NCBI RefSeq assembly: GCF_029914245.1
Contig: NZ_JARYZI010000014.1
Location: forward strand, 1 to 64,000
Reading direction: 5' to 3'
DNA length: 64,000 bases
Origin: Fusibacter bizertensis
GTDB lineage: Bacteria > Bacillota > Clostridia > Peptostreptococcales > Acidaminobacteraceae
Shown: positions 35,913 through 44,357 of the stretch, one piece after another
Numbering within the stretch: position 1 is the first letter of the stretch
Layout of the letters: each line of letters opens with the position of its first letter
Program-made: the position numbers and the translations under genes
The notes under the pieces: model-generated
Database searches by the model: none
Told to the model about the DNA's origin: nothing
What the model saw: only the letters and a program-made list of their open reading frames with translations

Positions 35913-36545
35913 ATGTTAGCGAGAGAGATTGCAGAATCTTTACTTAAGATTAAAGCTGTAACAATCGTAGATGAAAAAAATTTGTTTACATGGGTTTCTG
36001 GTATTAAGTCGCCAGTATACTGTGATAACCGAATGACTATTAGCTACCCTGAGGTAAGAGAAAAAATTGCTAATGGTTTTGTAGAGATTATTAAAGAAAA
36101 GTTTCCTGATGTAGAAATTATTGCAGGGACAGCAACTGCTGGCATTCCACATGCAGCATGGGTTGCCCAAAAGCTGAACTTACCAATGGTATATGTGAGA
36201 AGTAGTGCAAAAGAACATGGTAAAGGAAAACAAACAGAAGGTGTCTTAACTGAAGGTGCAAAAGTTGTTCTTATTGAAGATCTCTTGTCAACAGGAGGAA
36301 GCTCTATTAAGGCGTGTGAAGCATTAACCAATGAAGGTGCAAATGTAATGGGAACACTTGCAATTTTTAGTTATAATTTTTCACAGGTAGATCAACTTTT
36401 TAGCGAGCGAAATATTCCGTATATTACTTTGACAGACTATAGAACTTTATTGCCAATTGCTGTAGAGATGGGTTATGTACCCAATACTTCATTAGAGACA
36501 TTGATCAAGTGGAGTGAAAATCCAAAAATGTTTACAAAAGAATAA
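35913..36545 (+). CDS. pyrE: Orotate phosphoribosyltransferase
   Basis: 210 residues. The PRPP-binding motif VVLIEDLLSTGGSS lies at about 111-124; YVRSSAKEHGKG is the orotate/Mg loop. It joins orotate to PRPP, giving OMP, in pyrimidine synthesis. Other pyr genes are not in the window, so it stands apart from a pyr operon. Start behind AGGAGG. It is followed within 15 bases by trmB, which seems to be cotranscribed. Confidence 0.95.
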   Translation: MLAREIAESLLKIKAVTIVDEKNLFTWVSGIKSPVYCDNRMTISYPEVREKIANGFVEIIKEKFPDVEIIAGTATAGIPHAAWVAQKLNLPMVYVRSSAKEHGKGKQTEGVLTEGAKVVLIEDLLSTGGSSIKACEALTNEGANVMGTLAIFSYNFSQVDQLFSERNIPYITLTDYRTLLPIAVEMGYVPNTSLETLIKWSENPKMFTKE

Positions 36546-36559
36546 TTTAGAGGTGAAAA

Positions 36560-37201
36560 TTGAGAGTTAGAAAGAAACCAGGAGCGTATGAAGCGCTTCT
36601 AGAATATGACACGTATTATATTGATCAACCTGAAGTGCATAAAGGAAAATGGCACGAGGTATTTGGAAATTCTCATCCGATCCACGCAGAATTTGGCGGG
36701 GGAAAGGGAAAGTTTATTATTGAAATGGCAAAAAGAAATCCAGAAGTAAACTTTATTATGGTTGATGCTGTTACAGAAGTTGTTTTAAAAGCAGTTGAGA
36801 GAGCTGAACAGGAAGAAATGATACCGAATTTGAAAATTATTAAGATTGATTTGAGATTTGCTCAAAATTACTTTGATTCGGAAGACTTAGATCGCATCTA
36901 CCTTAATTTTAGTGACCCATGGCCTAAAAAACGTCACTATAAGAGAAGACTAACTTATAGAGACTTTATGGATGTGTACAAAACCATCCTTAAAAAGGAT
37001 GGATGGATACACTTTAAGACGGATAATAGAAGTTTATTTGAGTTCTCGCTTAATGAATTTGCAACGATGGACTTAGTTATGCGCAATATTGCTTTAGATC
37101 TTCATGCACAAGACGGTATTGACAATGTGATGACAGAGTATGAAGAAAAATTCTCTTCTATGGGTCATCCTATCTTTAGAGTAGAGGTAGCATTTAGATA
37201 A
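36560..37201 (+). CDS. trmB: tRNA (guanine-N7-)-methyltransferase
   Basis: 213 residues with TTG start after AGAGGTGA; no closer ATG or GTG is in frame. The SAM-binding loop EFGGGKGKF and the family signature NFSDPWPKKRHYKRRL are present. It methylates G46 of tRNAs. It lies 14 bases after pyrE and shortly before cls in one plus-strand unit. It is cytoplasmic and of normal length. Confidence 0.96.
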   Translation: MRVRKKPGAYEALLEYDTYYIDQPEVHKGKWHEVFGNSHPIHAEFGGGKGKFIIEMAKRNPEVNFIMVDAVTEVVLKAVERAEQEEMIPNLKIIKIDLRFAQNYFDSEDLDRIYLNFSDPWPKKRHYKRRLTYRDFMDVYKTILKKDGWIHFKTDNRSLFEFSLNEFATMDLVMRNIALDLHAQDGIDNVMTEYEEKFSSMGHPIFRVEVAFR

Positions 37202-37218
37202 GCTTAGGGGGTGGTGTT

Positions 37219-38763
37219 ATTCTTAAGAAAACATTTTATATATTTGTAGCACTTATTATATTGCTGATGACAATTGCTTATATGGCAGGTTTATTTAATG
37301 ATTTGAGTTTTGATACACCACTGTTAAGTAATATCTATGAAGGTTTAAAATTACTCTTTAGAGTAAATATCATCTGGATTGGCTTAGTGATATTTTTAGA
37401 AAATAACAATCCATCTAGAACTTTGGCTTGGTTGCTGGTGTTAGTACTCTTACCAGTGGTTGGATTCTTTTTATATGTACTTTTTGGTAGAAGTTATAGA
37501 AAACAGAAAAAAGCCAAAGCTAAGATTCTCAGTGATTCTGATCGCATGGAGAAAGCTGCTGAAATCCAATCGAGTTTGCTTGAGTATATAGACTTGCCAA
37601 ACAGCGAAAATCCAGCAAATCGAAGACTGATGCAACTGCTATTAAAAAATGCTAAAGCACCTTTTTCTATGAGTAACGAAGTAACGGTACTTACCAATGG
37701 TCTCAGTAAGTTCAACCGCCTATTTGGGGCAATAAAGCGCGCTACAGATCATATTCATCTAGAGTATTTTATCATCAAAGATGATCACATTGGCAATGAA
37801 CTGCGAGAATTGTTAATCGAAAAAGCAAATGAAGGTGTAAAAATTAGAGTTATATTTGATGATGTTGGCTCTATGGGACTATCAAGAAAGTATATTAATA
37901 GTTTAAAAAGAGCTGGTATTGAAGTCCATTCATTTTTCAAAGTGCCATTACCTATTCTATCAAGAGACTTGAATTATAGAAATCATAGAAAGATTGTTGT
38001 CATTGATGGTCTTATCGGTTTTGTGGGCGGACTCAATATTGGTGATGAATATATTGGAAATTCAGACAAATTTGCTTTTTGGCGTGATACACATTTGGAA
38101 ATCAAGGGTGAGGCAGTATATGCCTTGCAGACGATTTTCTTAAATGATTGGAATTATGTTGCAGGTCAAGTAGTACAAGGGGTTACGTATTATCCGGAAA
38201 TTAAAGTAGCAAAGACTTCTTTGGTGCAGATTGCTGCTTCTGGTCCAGACTCAGAGTGGAAATGTATTTTACAAGCTTTTTATAAAATGATCTCTAATGC
38301 AGTGGACAAGATATGGGTTACAACACCTTATCTAGTCCCCGAAGAAAGTATCTTAATGGGGCTTAAAACTGCAGCACTTAGTGGTATCGACGTTAAGATC
38401 ATCATCCCATCACAACCAGATCATTTTTTTGTGTACTGGGCATCACAAGCCAACATACAACAACTTTTAGAAGCTGGTGTTAAGATTTATAGGTATAAAA
38501 ATGGTTTTATTCATTCGAAGATCATGATCGTAGATAAGTTAGTTGCTACGGTTGGGACAGCCAATCTTGATATTCGATCAATGGAAATAAATTTTGAAGT
38601 CAATGCGTTTATGTATGATGTTGATGTTATTTCTAGACTAGAAGAAGATTTTATCCATGATATTGATGAGAGTATTATGTATGAACTGGAAACGTTTAAG
38701 CATAGAGGCATTCATAGAAAACTTATGGAAGCACTGGGCCGACTTGTTTCACCACTACAATAA
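37219..38763 (+). CDS. cls: Cardiolipin synthase
   Basis: 514 residues if started at the ATT codon at 37219, which stands just after GGGGGTGG and yields Leu-Lys-Lys followed by a full transmembrane helix. The first ordinary start codon in frame (TTG 37261) has no ribosome site and would cut that helix, so the noncanonical start is preferred, with moderate certainty. Two transmembrane helices (about 3-25 and 45-92 with a loop) and two phospholipase-D motifs follow: HRKIVVID and HSKIMIVD. It joins two phosphatidylglycerol molecules into cardiolipin. It sits between trmB and lspA. Confidence 0.93.
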   Translation: MLKKTFYIFVALIILLMTIAYMAGLFNDLSFDTPLLSNIYEGLKLLFRVNIIWIGLVIFLENNNPSRTLAWLLVLVLLPVVGFFLYVLFGRSYRKQKKAKAKILSDSDRMEKAAEIQSSLLEYIDLPNSENPANRRLMQLLLKNAKAPFSMSNEVTVLTNGLSKFNRLFGAIKRATDHIHLEYFIIKDDHIGNELRELLIEKANEGVKIRVIFDDVGSMGLSRKYINSLKRAGIEVHSFFKVPLPILSRDLNYRNHRKIVVIDGLIGFVGGLNIGDEYIGNSDKFAFWRDTHLEIKGEAVYALQTIFLNDWNYVAGQVVQGVTYYPEIKVAKTSLVQIAASGPDSEWKCILQAFYKMISNAVDKIWVTTPYLVPEESILMGLKTAALSGIDVKIIIPSQPDHFFVYWASQANIQQLLEAGVKIYRYKNGFIHSKIMIVDKLVATVGTANLDIRSMEINFEVNAFMYDVDVISRLEEDFIHDIDESIMYELETFKHRGIHRKLMEALGRLVSPLQ

Positions 38764-38775
38764 CTGGAGGAGAAT

Positions 38776-39228
38776 GTGATATATTTTTTAGGTGCAATTA
38801 TACTATTAGGATTAGATCAAGTTACTAAGATGCTTGCAGTATCCAACTTGATGAACAAAGGGGCCGTTACCTTTATAGAAGGTTTTTTAGGATTTCGTTA
38901 TACAGAGAATACAGGTGCAGCTTTTAGTATCTTGAGGGAAAAGCAGTTATTATTGATTTTGTTAACATCGGTAGTAATCATAGCTTTAGTAGGTTTTTTT
39001 GTGAAAGCACTTAGAACGGATACACATATCGTTGTAAAACTTTCATACATGTTGCTTCTTTCTGGTGCAATAGGAAACTTAATTGATAGAGTGAGACTTA
39101 ACTATGTTATTGATTTTTTGGAGTTTAGATTTATACAATTTCCAATATTCAATGTAGCTGATATGTGCGTGGTCGTAGGGGTCGTGCTATTAGCCTTTTC
39201 AACTTTGTTTTTAAAATATGATTTTTAA
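38776..39228 (+). CDS. lspA: Lipoprotein signal peptidase (signal peptidase II)
   Basis: 150 residues, GTG start after GGAGGAG. Four transmembrane helices. The two catalytic aspartates are in NLIDRVRLNYVIDF and FNVADMCV, as in all LspA. It cleaves prolipoproteins before the lipidated Cys, serving the lipoproteins in this window (ApbE, the FMN-binding protein, the PrsA-like foldase). It lies 12 bases after cls. Confidence 0.95.
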   Translation: MIYFLGAIILLGLDQVTKMLAVSNLMNKGAVTFIEGFLGFRYTENTGAAFSILREKQLLLILLTSVVIIALVGFFVKALRTDTHIVVKLSYMLLLSGAIGNLIDRVRLNYVIDFLEFRFIQFPIFNVADMCVVVGVVLLAFSTLFLKYDF

Positions 39229-39251
39229 AATATAGTTAGATGGAGGGGAAT

Positions 39252-40091
39252 ATGTTAATAGGGATCATTGGTTCAGGAACTATGGGTGCTGGAATAGCTC
39301 AGACAATTGCTTTAAATGGCATACAAGTAATTGTTAGAGATATAAGTGAAGCACAACTTGAAAAGGGAAAAGCTTCGATTCGCGGAAGTTTGTCGAGATT
39401 ATTAGAGAAAAACAAAATAACACGTGAAAAAATGGACGAGGCATTAGAGTTACTTTCTTTTTCTACTGAAATTGCAGCTTTGATTGATTGTAACATTATT
39501 ATTGAAGCAGCTTCAGAAAATTTAGCAGTTAAATGCAAAATATTTGAAGAGTTAGACAGAATTATCAATAAGGATGCTATTTTAGCAACCAATACTTCTT
39601 CACTTTCGATAACCGAGATCGCTGCACATACCCTTAGACCTGACAAGGTTGTTGGGATGCACTTTTTCAATCCGGTTACTAAGATGAAACTTATTGAGAT
39701 CATTAGTGGTATTGGGACTTCGAAGGAAACTTTGGCAACTATTTTTACCATGGCTGAAAATATAGGGAAATCACCTATTAAAGTAGAAGAAGCACCTGGA
39801 TTTGTTGTCAATCGAATCTTAGTTCCTATGATCAATGAAGCGATTGCTATTAAAGCAGAGGGCATTGCATCAGCAGAGGATATTGATAAAGCAATGCTTT
39901 TAGGTGCAAATCATCCTATTGGACCAATAGCACTATCGGATTTAATTGGCAACGATGTGGTGCTTGCAATTATGGAAACACTATACAGTGATTTTGGAGA
40001 TCCTAAGTATCGTCCACATCCACTTTTAAGGAAAATGGTCAAAGCTGGACTTCTAGGTAGGAAAACGAAACAAGGGTTTTATAATTATTAA
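39252..40091 (+). CDS. hbd: 3-Hydroxyacyl(butyryl)-CoA dehydrogenase
   Basis: 279 residues from ATG 39252. An ATG 12 bases upstream begins the ribosome site itself (ATGGAGGGG) and is rejected. NAD-binding IGSGTMGAGIAQ, catalytic His in GMHFFNPVTKMKLIE, and the C-terminal GLLGRKTKQGFYNY are typical. It interconverts acetoacetyl-CoA and 3-hydroxybutyryl-CoA. It lacks thl, crt, bcd and etf neighbours, which usually flank it in butyrate producers, and lies instead after lspA. Confidence 0.93.
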   Translation: MLIGIIGSGTMGAGIAQTIALNGIQVIVRDISEAQLEKGKASIRGSLSRLLEKNKITREKMDEALELLSFSTEIAALIDCNIIIEAASENLAVKCKIFEELDRIINKDAILATNTSSLSITEIAAHTLRPDKVVGMHFFNPVTKMKLIEIISGIGTSKETLATIFTMAENIGKSPIKVEEAPGFVVNRILVPMINEAIAIKAEGIASAEDIDKAMLLGANHPIGPIALSDLIGNDVVLAIMETLYSDFGDPKYRPHPLLRKMVKAGLLGRKTKQGFYNY

Positions 40092-40202
40092 AAATTATTT
40101 AATAAAAATTTAAATGAATCAGTTTCCATATTATGATAGAATATAGTGCACGGTGTATATTGTGTACGCATATGTGTGATAGAGTATTAGGAAGGATAGA
40201 CA

Positions 40203-41249
40203 ATGAAGTTTTATATAAAGGTTTTTATTATATCATTTATAGGATTTTTAGCGATATTTACAGGTGTTTTGTTCGCGATAGATTCAATTATGGACAAGCC
40301 TGAGATTCCAATAGCAACTGTCGATACGACAGAGCCAACAACTGAAGTCATAGATCCTGAGGGCGGCGGAAATGTTGGTGAAGATGATCAGAGAACTGAA
40401 CTAGAGAAGATTGCTGAAGATTCCCCGAGAATCAATATAATTGCATTTGGACTCAATGGCCAATTGGCAGATACCATGATGCTTTTTAGCTATGATCCAG
40501 ATTTAAACCGAATGGACATATTGTCAATTCCACGTGATACTTATCACCATATTGAAGGATATGATGATCCAGCATATAAAAAAATGAATGCCACTTACGG
40601 TTTCGCTGAAATTGGTGGCGTAAATGGCATGAAAAAAGTGCTTTCAGAATTTTTAGGAGTACCAATTGATTATTATTTAAAAGTTGATTTTGAAGCGGTA
40701 AGAGCAGTAGTGGATACGCTCGGTGGCTATGAAGTAAATGTACCTTTTGATATGAAATATGATGATTATTATGATAAGCCCCCTCTTCATATCGACTTAA
40801 AAAAAGGTCCTCAAGTTTTAAACGGGACTGATACAGTTAAGTATCTTAGATTTAGAAAAAACAATGATGAATCGATTATGGAAGGGGATGTACAGCGCAT
40901 TCCAAGGCAGCAACATTTCGTGAGTACGATGATGAGTAAAGCCTTAAGTAGTAAACTTCCTTCGGTGATCAATACCATTATTGGTGGAAAATATGTTCAA
41001 ACAGATATGACGATAGAAGAAGCACTAAGTCTAGCTATAAAAGGTGCAAGCATTGAGTCTGATGACATTCATTTTTATATGCTTGAAGGCGAAGCGAAGA
41101 TGATTAAAGGTTCCTCATACTGGATCCATGATCCAGCAAGCTTAGAAAAAACACTATATGGATTCTATGGATTTACGATAGGTGAGGATTCAACACTAGA
41201 GCCAACTGATGAAGCATCTACTGAAACGACAACTAAAAGCGGCAACTAA
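40203..41249 (+). CDS. LytR-CpsA-Psr (LCP) family wall-polymer transferase
   Basis: 348 residues. An N-terminal transmembrane helix (about 5-27), an acidic spacer, then the LCP domain (about 70-260) with FSYDPDLNRMDILSIPRDT, containing the Arg/Asp pair that binds polyprenyl pyrophosphate, and KYLRFRKN. The tail is Thr/Glu rich (EASTETTTKSGN). LCP enzymes attach wall polymers such as teichoic acid to peptidoglycan. Start behind GGAAGGA. Single-gene unit converging on murC. Confidence 0.93.
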   Translation: MKFYIKVFIISFIGFLAIFTGVLFAIDSIMDKPEIPIATVDTTEPTTEVIDPEGGGNVGEDDQRTELEKIAEDSPRINIIAFGLNGQLADTMMLFSYDPDLNRMDILSIPRDTYHHIEGYDDPAYKKMNATYGFAEIGGVNGMKKVLSEFLGVPIDYYLKVDFEAVRAVVDTLGGYEVNVPFDMKYDDYYDKPPLHIDLKKGPQVLNGTDTVKYLRFRKNNDESIMEGDVQRIPRQQHFVSTMMSKALSSKLPSVINTIIGGKYVQTDMTIEEALSLAIKGASIESDDIHFYMLEGEAKMIKGSSYWIHDPASLEKTLYGFYGFTIGEDSTLEPTDEASTETTTKSGN

Positions 41250-41256
41250 TTATAAT

Positions 41257-41303
41257 AAAGAGCCAATCGCAACATCTAAAGGATGTTATGATTGGCTCTT
41301 TTT
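41257..41303. terminator. Shared terminator between the LCP and murC genes
   Basis: 12-bp outer stem (41257-41268 with 41290-41301) and 6-bp inner stem (41271-41276 with 41282-41287), followed by five T on the plus strand. The outer arm reaches the murC stop codon. Confidence 0.85.
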
Positions 41304-42690
41304 AATTATTCTTGGTTAAAGATTCGAGGATAATATGACTTAGTTTATAGACATCTCCAGCTCCCATGGTGATAATCAAATCGTTAGGGAGTGCATTTTG
41401 TAATATATAGTTATTAACTTCATCAAAAGTCGGGTAGTAGTTCACTTTGACTTTTTCCTTAATCATGGCTTTCATTAAATCAAGAGAACTTACTTCACCA
41501 TGGTCCACTTCTCTTGCTGCATATATGTCGCAGAGGATTACTTCGGATGCGTTTTTAAAAGCACCTGCAAACTCGTTGAGTAAGTCTTTTGTTCTTGAAT
41601 AGGTATGTGGCTGGAAGATACATATGATGCGATTGATATCTGTCATCCTTGCGGCTGCTTCAAGTGACGCTTTGATTTCATTAGGATGATGGGCATAGTC
41701 ATCAACTATTGTGATTTCTCCTACTTTGCCAATTAACTCAAACCGTCTATTAGCGTTTTTAAAGCTTGAGAGCCTTGAAGTTATAAGTGCTAAATCGTCA
41801 ATGTATATATTTGCCACGACAAAAGCAGCCAGTGCATTATATATATTGTGCTGTCCTGGAATGATGAGTGAAACTTTAGTAAGTTTTTGTTCTTTATTAA
41901 ATATATCAAACGTCGCTTGACCAAGACTGTTATAAACAATGTTTTTTGCAATGTAATCGCAATGATCATTTAATCCAAAGGTTAGTACTTTCCCAGTATA
42001 ATAAGGTATAATTTTTCTCGAATTATAATCATCTCCATTTAGTACCAAAATGCCTTCTTCAGTGATGTTGTTAGAAAATTTTGCAAATGCACTGACAATA
42101 TGGTCAAGATCACGGAAGTAATCCAAGTGATCTTCATCTACATTGAGAATTACCCCCACTTTTGGGAAGAAAGAGAGAAAATTCTCTTTGTATTCACAAG
42201 CTTCTGTAATAAAGAGATCACTATTGCCTATTTTAACATTGCTCTTAATATCATTGAAAAAGCCACCCACTAAAGCGGTAGGGTCAAAAATTGTATCGTT
42301 GAAAATTCGAGTAACCATTGAAGTGGTTGTTGTTTTTCCATGTGTTCCAGCAATAGCGATGGATTTGTTATAACCTGCCATTATTTGACCAAGCATCTCA
42401 GCTCTGCTAATACATGGTATATTTTGATCTACAGCATATGCTACTTCGGGATTATCTTCTGCTACCGCCGAAGTATACACCACCAAATCTGCACCAGAGA
42501 TGTTTTTAGCATCATGCACGTAATATACGACAATTCCCTTTTGAACAAGTATATCTGTTACATCACTTTGATGGAGGTCGGAGCCGGTTACTTTGAAGCC
42601 TTGGTGCAATAATATTTCAGCAATAGCGCTATTGCTGACGCCGCCAATGCCAACAATGTGAATGTGTTTAATCATAGATAGATCTATCAT
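41302..42690 (-). CDS. murC: UDP-N-acetylmuramate--L-alanine ligase
   Basis: 462 residues from ATG 42690 after TTAGGAG; 19 upstream in-frame codons are not supported by a ribosome site. N-terminal IHIVGIGGVSNSAIAE, ATP site GTHGKTTTTS, then VDDYAHHP. It adds L-Ala to UDP-MurNAc in the cytoplasm. It stands alone, against the strand of its neighbours, away from other mur genes. In several Firmicutes murC is also found outside the dcw cluster. Confidence 0.95.
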   Translation of the reverse strand: MIDLSMIKHIHIVGIGGVSNSAIAEILLHQGFKVTGSDLHQSDVTDILVQKGIVVYYVHDAKNISGADLVVYTSAVAEDNPEVAYAVDQNIPCISRAEMLGQIMAGYNKSIAIAGTHGKTTTTSMVTRIFNDTIFDPTALVGGFFNDIKSNVKIGNSDLFITEACEYKENFLSFFPKVGVILNVDEDHLDYFRDLDHIVSAFAKFSNNITEEGILVLNGDDYNSRKIIPYYTGKVLTFGLNDHCDYIAKNIVYNSLGQATFDIFNKEQKLTKVSLIIPGQHNIYNALAAFVVANIYIDDLALITSRLSSFKNANRRFELIGKVGEITIVDDYAHHPNEIKASLEAAARMTDINRIICIFQPHTYSRTKDLLNEFAGAFKNASEVILCDIYAAREVDHGEVSSLDLMKAMIKEKVKVNYYPTFDEVNNYILQNALPNDLIITMGAGDVYKLSHIILESLTKNN

Positions 42691-42923
42691 ACTTACTCCT
42701 AATTGTTTGAATTTTACATCATAGGAAGCATCATAAAGATGTCTCAATATATATTTTATACCAGTTGATGTCTTAAATCATAATGATTATACCTTATTTT
42801 GAGAACAGTTTAAAGACCTACATATTGAAAAACATGAAACAAAATAGTGAAAAAGTATTGAAGTAATGCCTAAAAACGAATAAAATTAAACTATTATAAT
42901 AATAATATTCGGAGTGTGGTGCT

Positions 42924-43745
42924 GTGAGCAAATTAAAACGTAATGAAAGAATCGGTGCTATTGTGAAAATACTGTGTGATTCCCCAAATAAAGTATTCAC
43001 ACTAAATTATTTCACTCTTATTTTTGATTCGGCAAAGTCGACGATAAGTGAAGACCTTGTCATTGTCAAAAAGATTATGGAAGAACTATCTCTTGGAAAA
43101 GTTGTAACAATTGCAGGTGCATCAGGGGGTGCAAAATATGTACCTATGATGGGTAGAGAAGAAAAACATGCTTTGATTGAGCAGATTTGTGAAGATATAA
43201 AAAAACCAGAGCGCGTTATGCCAGGCAAGTACTTATATATGGCAGATATATTATATAATCCGGTTTACACAAAAGGTATCGGAGATATTTTTGCAGAAAA
43301 ATTTTCTGAAGACCATACTAAAGTCGACTATGTATTGACCATCGAAACAAAAGGAATTCCAATTGCCATGATGACAGCTCGAGGACTCAATGTTCCACTT
43401 GTTATTGCGAGACATGAAAATAAAGTGACTGAAGGGTCAAAGATTAGTATAAACTACATATCAGGTTCCACGGGTAGTTTACAGACAATGTATATTTCAA
43501 AAAAAGCAATAAAGAAAGATTCCAATGTACTAATCGTCGATGATTTTATGAAAGCTGGTGGATCAGCCAAAGGGATGACGCAATTGGTACAAGAAATGGA
43601 TTGTAAAGTAGCGGGAATTTGTGTTCTATTTGATACAACAGTTCCTTCCCAAAAATTAGTTGACAAGTATATATCCTTAATTAAATACGAGGGAATTGAT
43701 ACTAACGATGAGATCTTGGTTCATCCTAATTATGAGTATCTTTAG
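42924..43745 (+). CDS. purR: Pur operon repressor PurR
   Basis: 273 residues, GTG start after GGAGTG. N-terminal winged-helix domain (about 1-75) and a phosphoribosyltransferase-like domain with the PRPP motif VLIVDDFMKAGGSAKGM (about 201-217). PRPP binding releases PurR from purine operons in Bacillus. It heads the purR-spoVG-glmU-prs-pth-mfd series; prs, whose product makes PRPP, is three genes on. The Bacillus neighbour yabJ is missing. Confidence 0.95.
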   Translation: MSKLKRNERIGAIVKILCDSPNKVFTLNYFTLIFDSAKSTISEDLVIVKKIMEELSLGKVVTIAGASGGAKYVPMMGREEKHALIEQICEDIKKPERVMPGKYLYMADILYNPVYTKGIGDIFAEKFSEDHTKVDYVLTIETKGIPIAMMTARGLNVPLVIARHENKVTEGSKISINYISGSTGSLQTMYISKKAIKKDSNVLIVDDFMKAGGSAKGMTQLVQEMDCKVAGICVLFDTTVPSQKLVDKYISLIKYEGIDTNDEILVHPNYEYL

Positions 43746-43792
43746 GCTGGAGATAAATAAAAATAAAAAATTAAAAAAAATTAACAAAAAAA

Positions 43793-43821
43793 GAAGGATT
43801 TTCGTAACATATATAGAATAT
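43793..43821 (+). promoter_or_regulatory. Sigma-H-type promoter of spoVG
   Basis: GAAGGATTT (43793-43801) and ATAGAATAT (43813-43821), 11 bp apart, match the sigma-H consensus RnAGGAwww / RnnGAAtww with the same spacing as the Bacillus spoVG promoter. Confidence 0.8.
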
Positions 43822-43854
43822 ACACTCTTAACAGCTTAAGTTAGGGGGATAAAA

Positions 43855-44139
43855 ATGAACATAACAGATGTCAGAATTAGAAAACTTCGTGAAGATGGTA
43901 AAATGAAAGCAGTGGTATCATTAACTTTTGATGATGCATTTGTCGTACATGATATTAAAGTGATCGAAGGACAAAATGGACTTTTTGTTGCAATGCCAAG
44001 TCGAAAAGTAGGTGAAGCAGATTATAGAGATATCGCTCATCCAATTAATCAAGAGACACGGACGATGATACAAGATATCATTTTTGAAGAATACGAAAAG
44101 GCGAAAAACTTAACTGGGGAAGAGTTTTTCGAAGAATAG
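43855..44139 (+). CDS. spoVG: SpoVG RNA/DNA-binding regulator
   Basis: 94 residues, full length. [23 protein letters not shown] and [19 protein letters not shown] are the family's conserved segments. SpoVG is a small nucleic-acid-binding regulator of septation, sporulation and virulence genes in Firmicutes. It has a separate sigma-H-like promoter and its own terminator, although it sits between purR and glmU. Ribosome site TAGGGGG. Confidence 0.96.
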   Translation: MNITDVRIRKLREDGKMKAVVSLTFDDAFVVHDIKVIEGQNGLFVAMPSRKVGEADYRDIAHPINQETRTMIQDIIFEEYEKAKNLTGEEFFEE

Positions 44140-44152
44140 TATAAGTATGAGT

Positions 44153-44179
44153 GAACACGCTAGAGCGTGTTCTTTTTTT
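44153..44179 (+). terminator. Terminator of spoVG
   Basis: GAACACGC, TAGA loop, GCGTGTTC (44153-44172), then seven T. Confidence 0.95.
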
Positions 44180-44310
44180 ATGTCTACTTTGCTTTATTGA
44201 GATTGATTTTGAAGATTTGAGGTTCAAAACTTAAAGAAAAGCCTCATTAGTAAGAATATACGAACTTTTCTCAATTTTTCTTAATAGTTGTTTAGTTTTA
44301 TGTGTAAAAG

Positions 44311-44319
44311 TGATATAAT
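44311..44319 (+). promoter_or_regulatory. Extended -10 promoter of glmU
   Basis: TGATATAAT (-10 at 44314-44319), TTTAGT 17 bp upstream as a weak -35. It lies 39 bases before the glmU start. Confidence 0.6.
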
Positions 44320-44357
44320 TTTGCGTGTTGAAAGTCAAAGTTTACGAGGGAAGTCAA

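Noticed and set aside
39299-39865. Long reverse-strand open frame of 188 codons opposite hbd
   Set aside because: hbd is a complete, recognised gene with a ribosome site on the other strand; the antisense frame has none.
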